DNA of 64,000 bases. Origin: Rhodococcus sp040643435. GTDB lineage: Bacteria > Actinomycetota > Actinomycetes > Mycobacteriales > Mycobacteriaceae. The notes beneath the pieces are model-generated. The model was not told where the DNA came from and searched no databases. It saw nothing but the letters and a program-made list of their open reading frames with translations. The stretch spans positions 31,923 to 95,922 of the forward strand of contig NZ_JBEYUH010000018.1 of NCBI RefSeq assembly GCF_040643435.1. Direction: 5' to 3'. Below are positions 63,858 through 64,000 of this stretch, in pieces (position 1 is the stretch's first letter; each line of letters starts with the position of its first letter). Both the position numbers and the translations under genes were made by a program.

Positions 63858-64000
63858 ACCTTTGTCCGGACCGCTTGCAGACACGAGAAACATGGCCTGA
63901 GCTGCCGATTTGGTGTTCTGGGAGATGTGCGCGTAACTTATTCCAGGTCAGAGCGACACGGACACCGACCCGGGCCGGAAGGAACGGGACAACGAGGTTG
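63858..64000 (+). promoter_or_regulatory. Upstream region of a gene beyond the window
   Basis: No gene ends here. TAACTTATTCCAG (63934-63946) and a purine-rich GGAAGGAACGGGA near the edge look like a promoter and a ribosome site for a gene that starts past 64000. Confidence 0.35.

Overview
The window is high-GC actinobacterial chromosome. Its gene order (leuA, ask-asd, ponA2, whiB4, two ArsA-like ATPases, ridA, crp, nth, marP, acs, 6C RNA, tad cluster, dpp, DUF1998 helicase, cspA, topA, holB) follows the Rv3644c-Rv3713 part of the Mycobacterium tuberculosis chromosome. Protein-level similarity, a sterol-oxidase repertoire and a KstR-like operator point to Rhodococcus or a near relative in the Nocardiaceae. 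No transposase, prophage module or CRISPR array was seen; this is core chromosome with a few accessory inserts.

Layout. 1-9.5 kb: end of a rhodanese gene, an alpha/beta hydrolase, the murT-gatD pair (amidation of lipid II), leuA with a leucine-rich leader peptide, a secreted DUF4185 protein, and the ask-asd operon. 9.5-14.3 kb: an accessory operon of TetR regulator, Baeyer-Villiger-type monooxygenase, ChoD-like GMC oxidoreductase and acetoacetate-decarboxylase-family protein. 14.4-16.6 kb: furA next to a clade-3 catalase gene, followed by a 20-codon membrane microprotein on the other strand. 16.8-23.5 kb: DUF457 membrane hydrolase, Tat-exported class II cholesterol oxidase behind a KstR-like box, YdcF protein, amino-acid permease with a structured leader, tRNA-Pro, metallophosphoesterase, YqeY protein. 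23.5-42.1 kb: ponA2/whiB4, two ArsA-like ATPases, DUF4177, RidA, MBL-fold protein, Crp, nth, thioredoxin-like protein, Nudix, MarP, EphE, holin-like protein, NhaA, MFS symporter, Acs and a degenerate Fic-like protein.

42.1-48.4 kb carries two structured RNA loci flanking a HAD phosphatase gene: an Ms1-like (6S-like) RNA candidate and a clear 6C RNA. They are followed by a compact Tad/Flp-type export cluster of seven genes, six of whose junctions overlap or nearly so. 48.8-54.1 kb is a dppABCD peptide ABC importer with an ATPase fusion. 54.1-64 kb holds a DUF1998 helicase, CspA, an Rv3647c-like protein, TopA, an AraC-type regulator interrupted by an in-frame TGA, a VOC protein, the DNA polymerase III delta-prime subunit, tRNA-Thr and two small proteins.

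Many promoters have a TAnnnT -10 box 6-7 bases before an ATG or GTG, the signature of leaderless mRNA. I used this to choose starts. The observations I would follow first are the in-frame TGA in the AraC-type gene, the Ms1-like RNA, the KstR-like box at the cholesterol oxidase gene, and the degenerate Fic protein.
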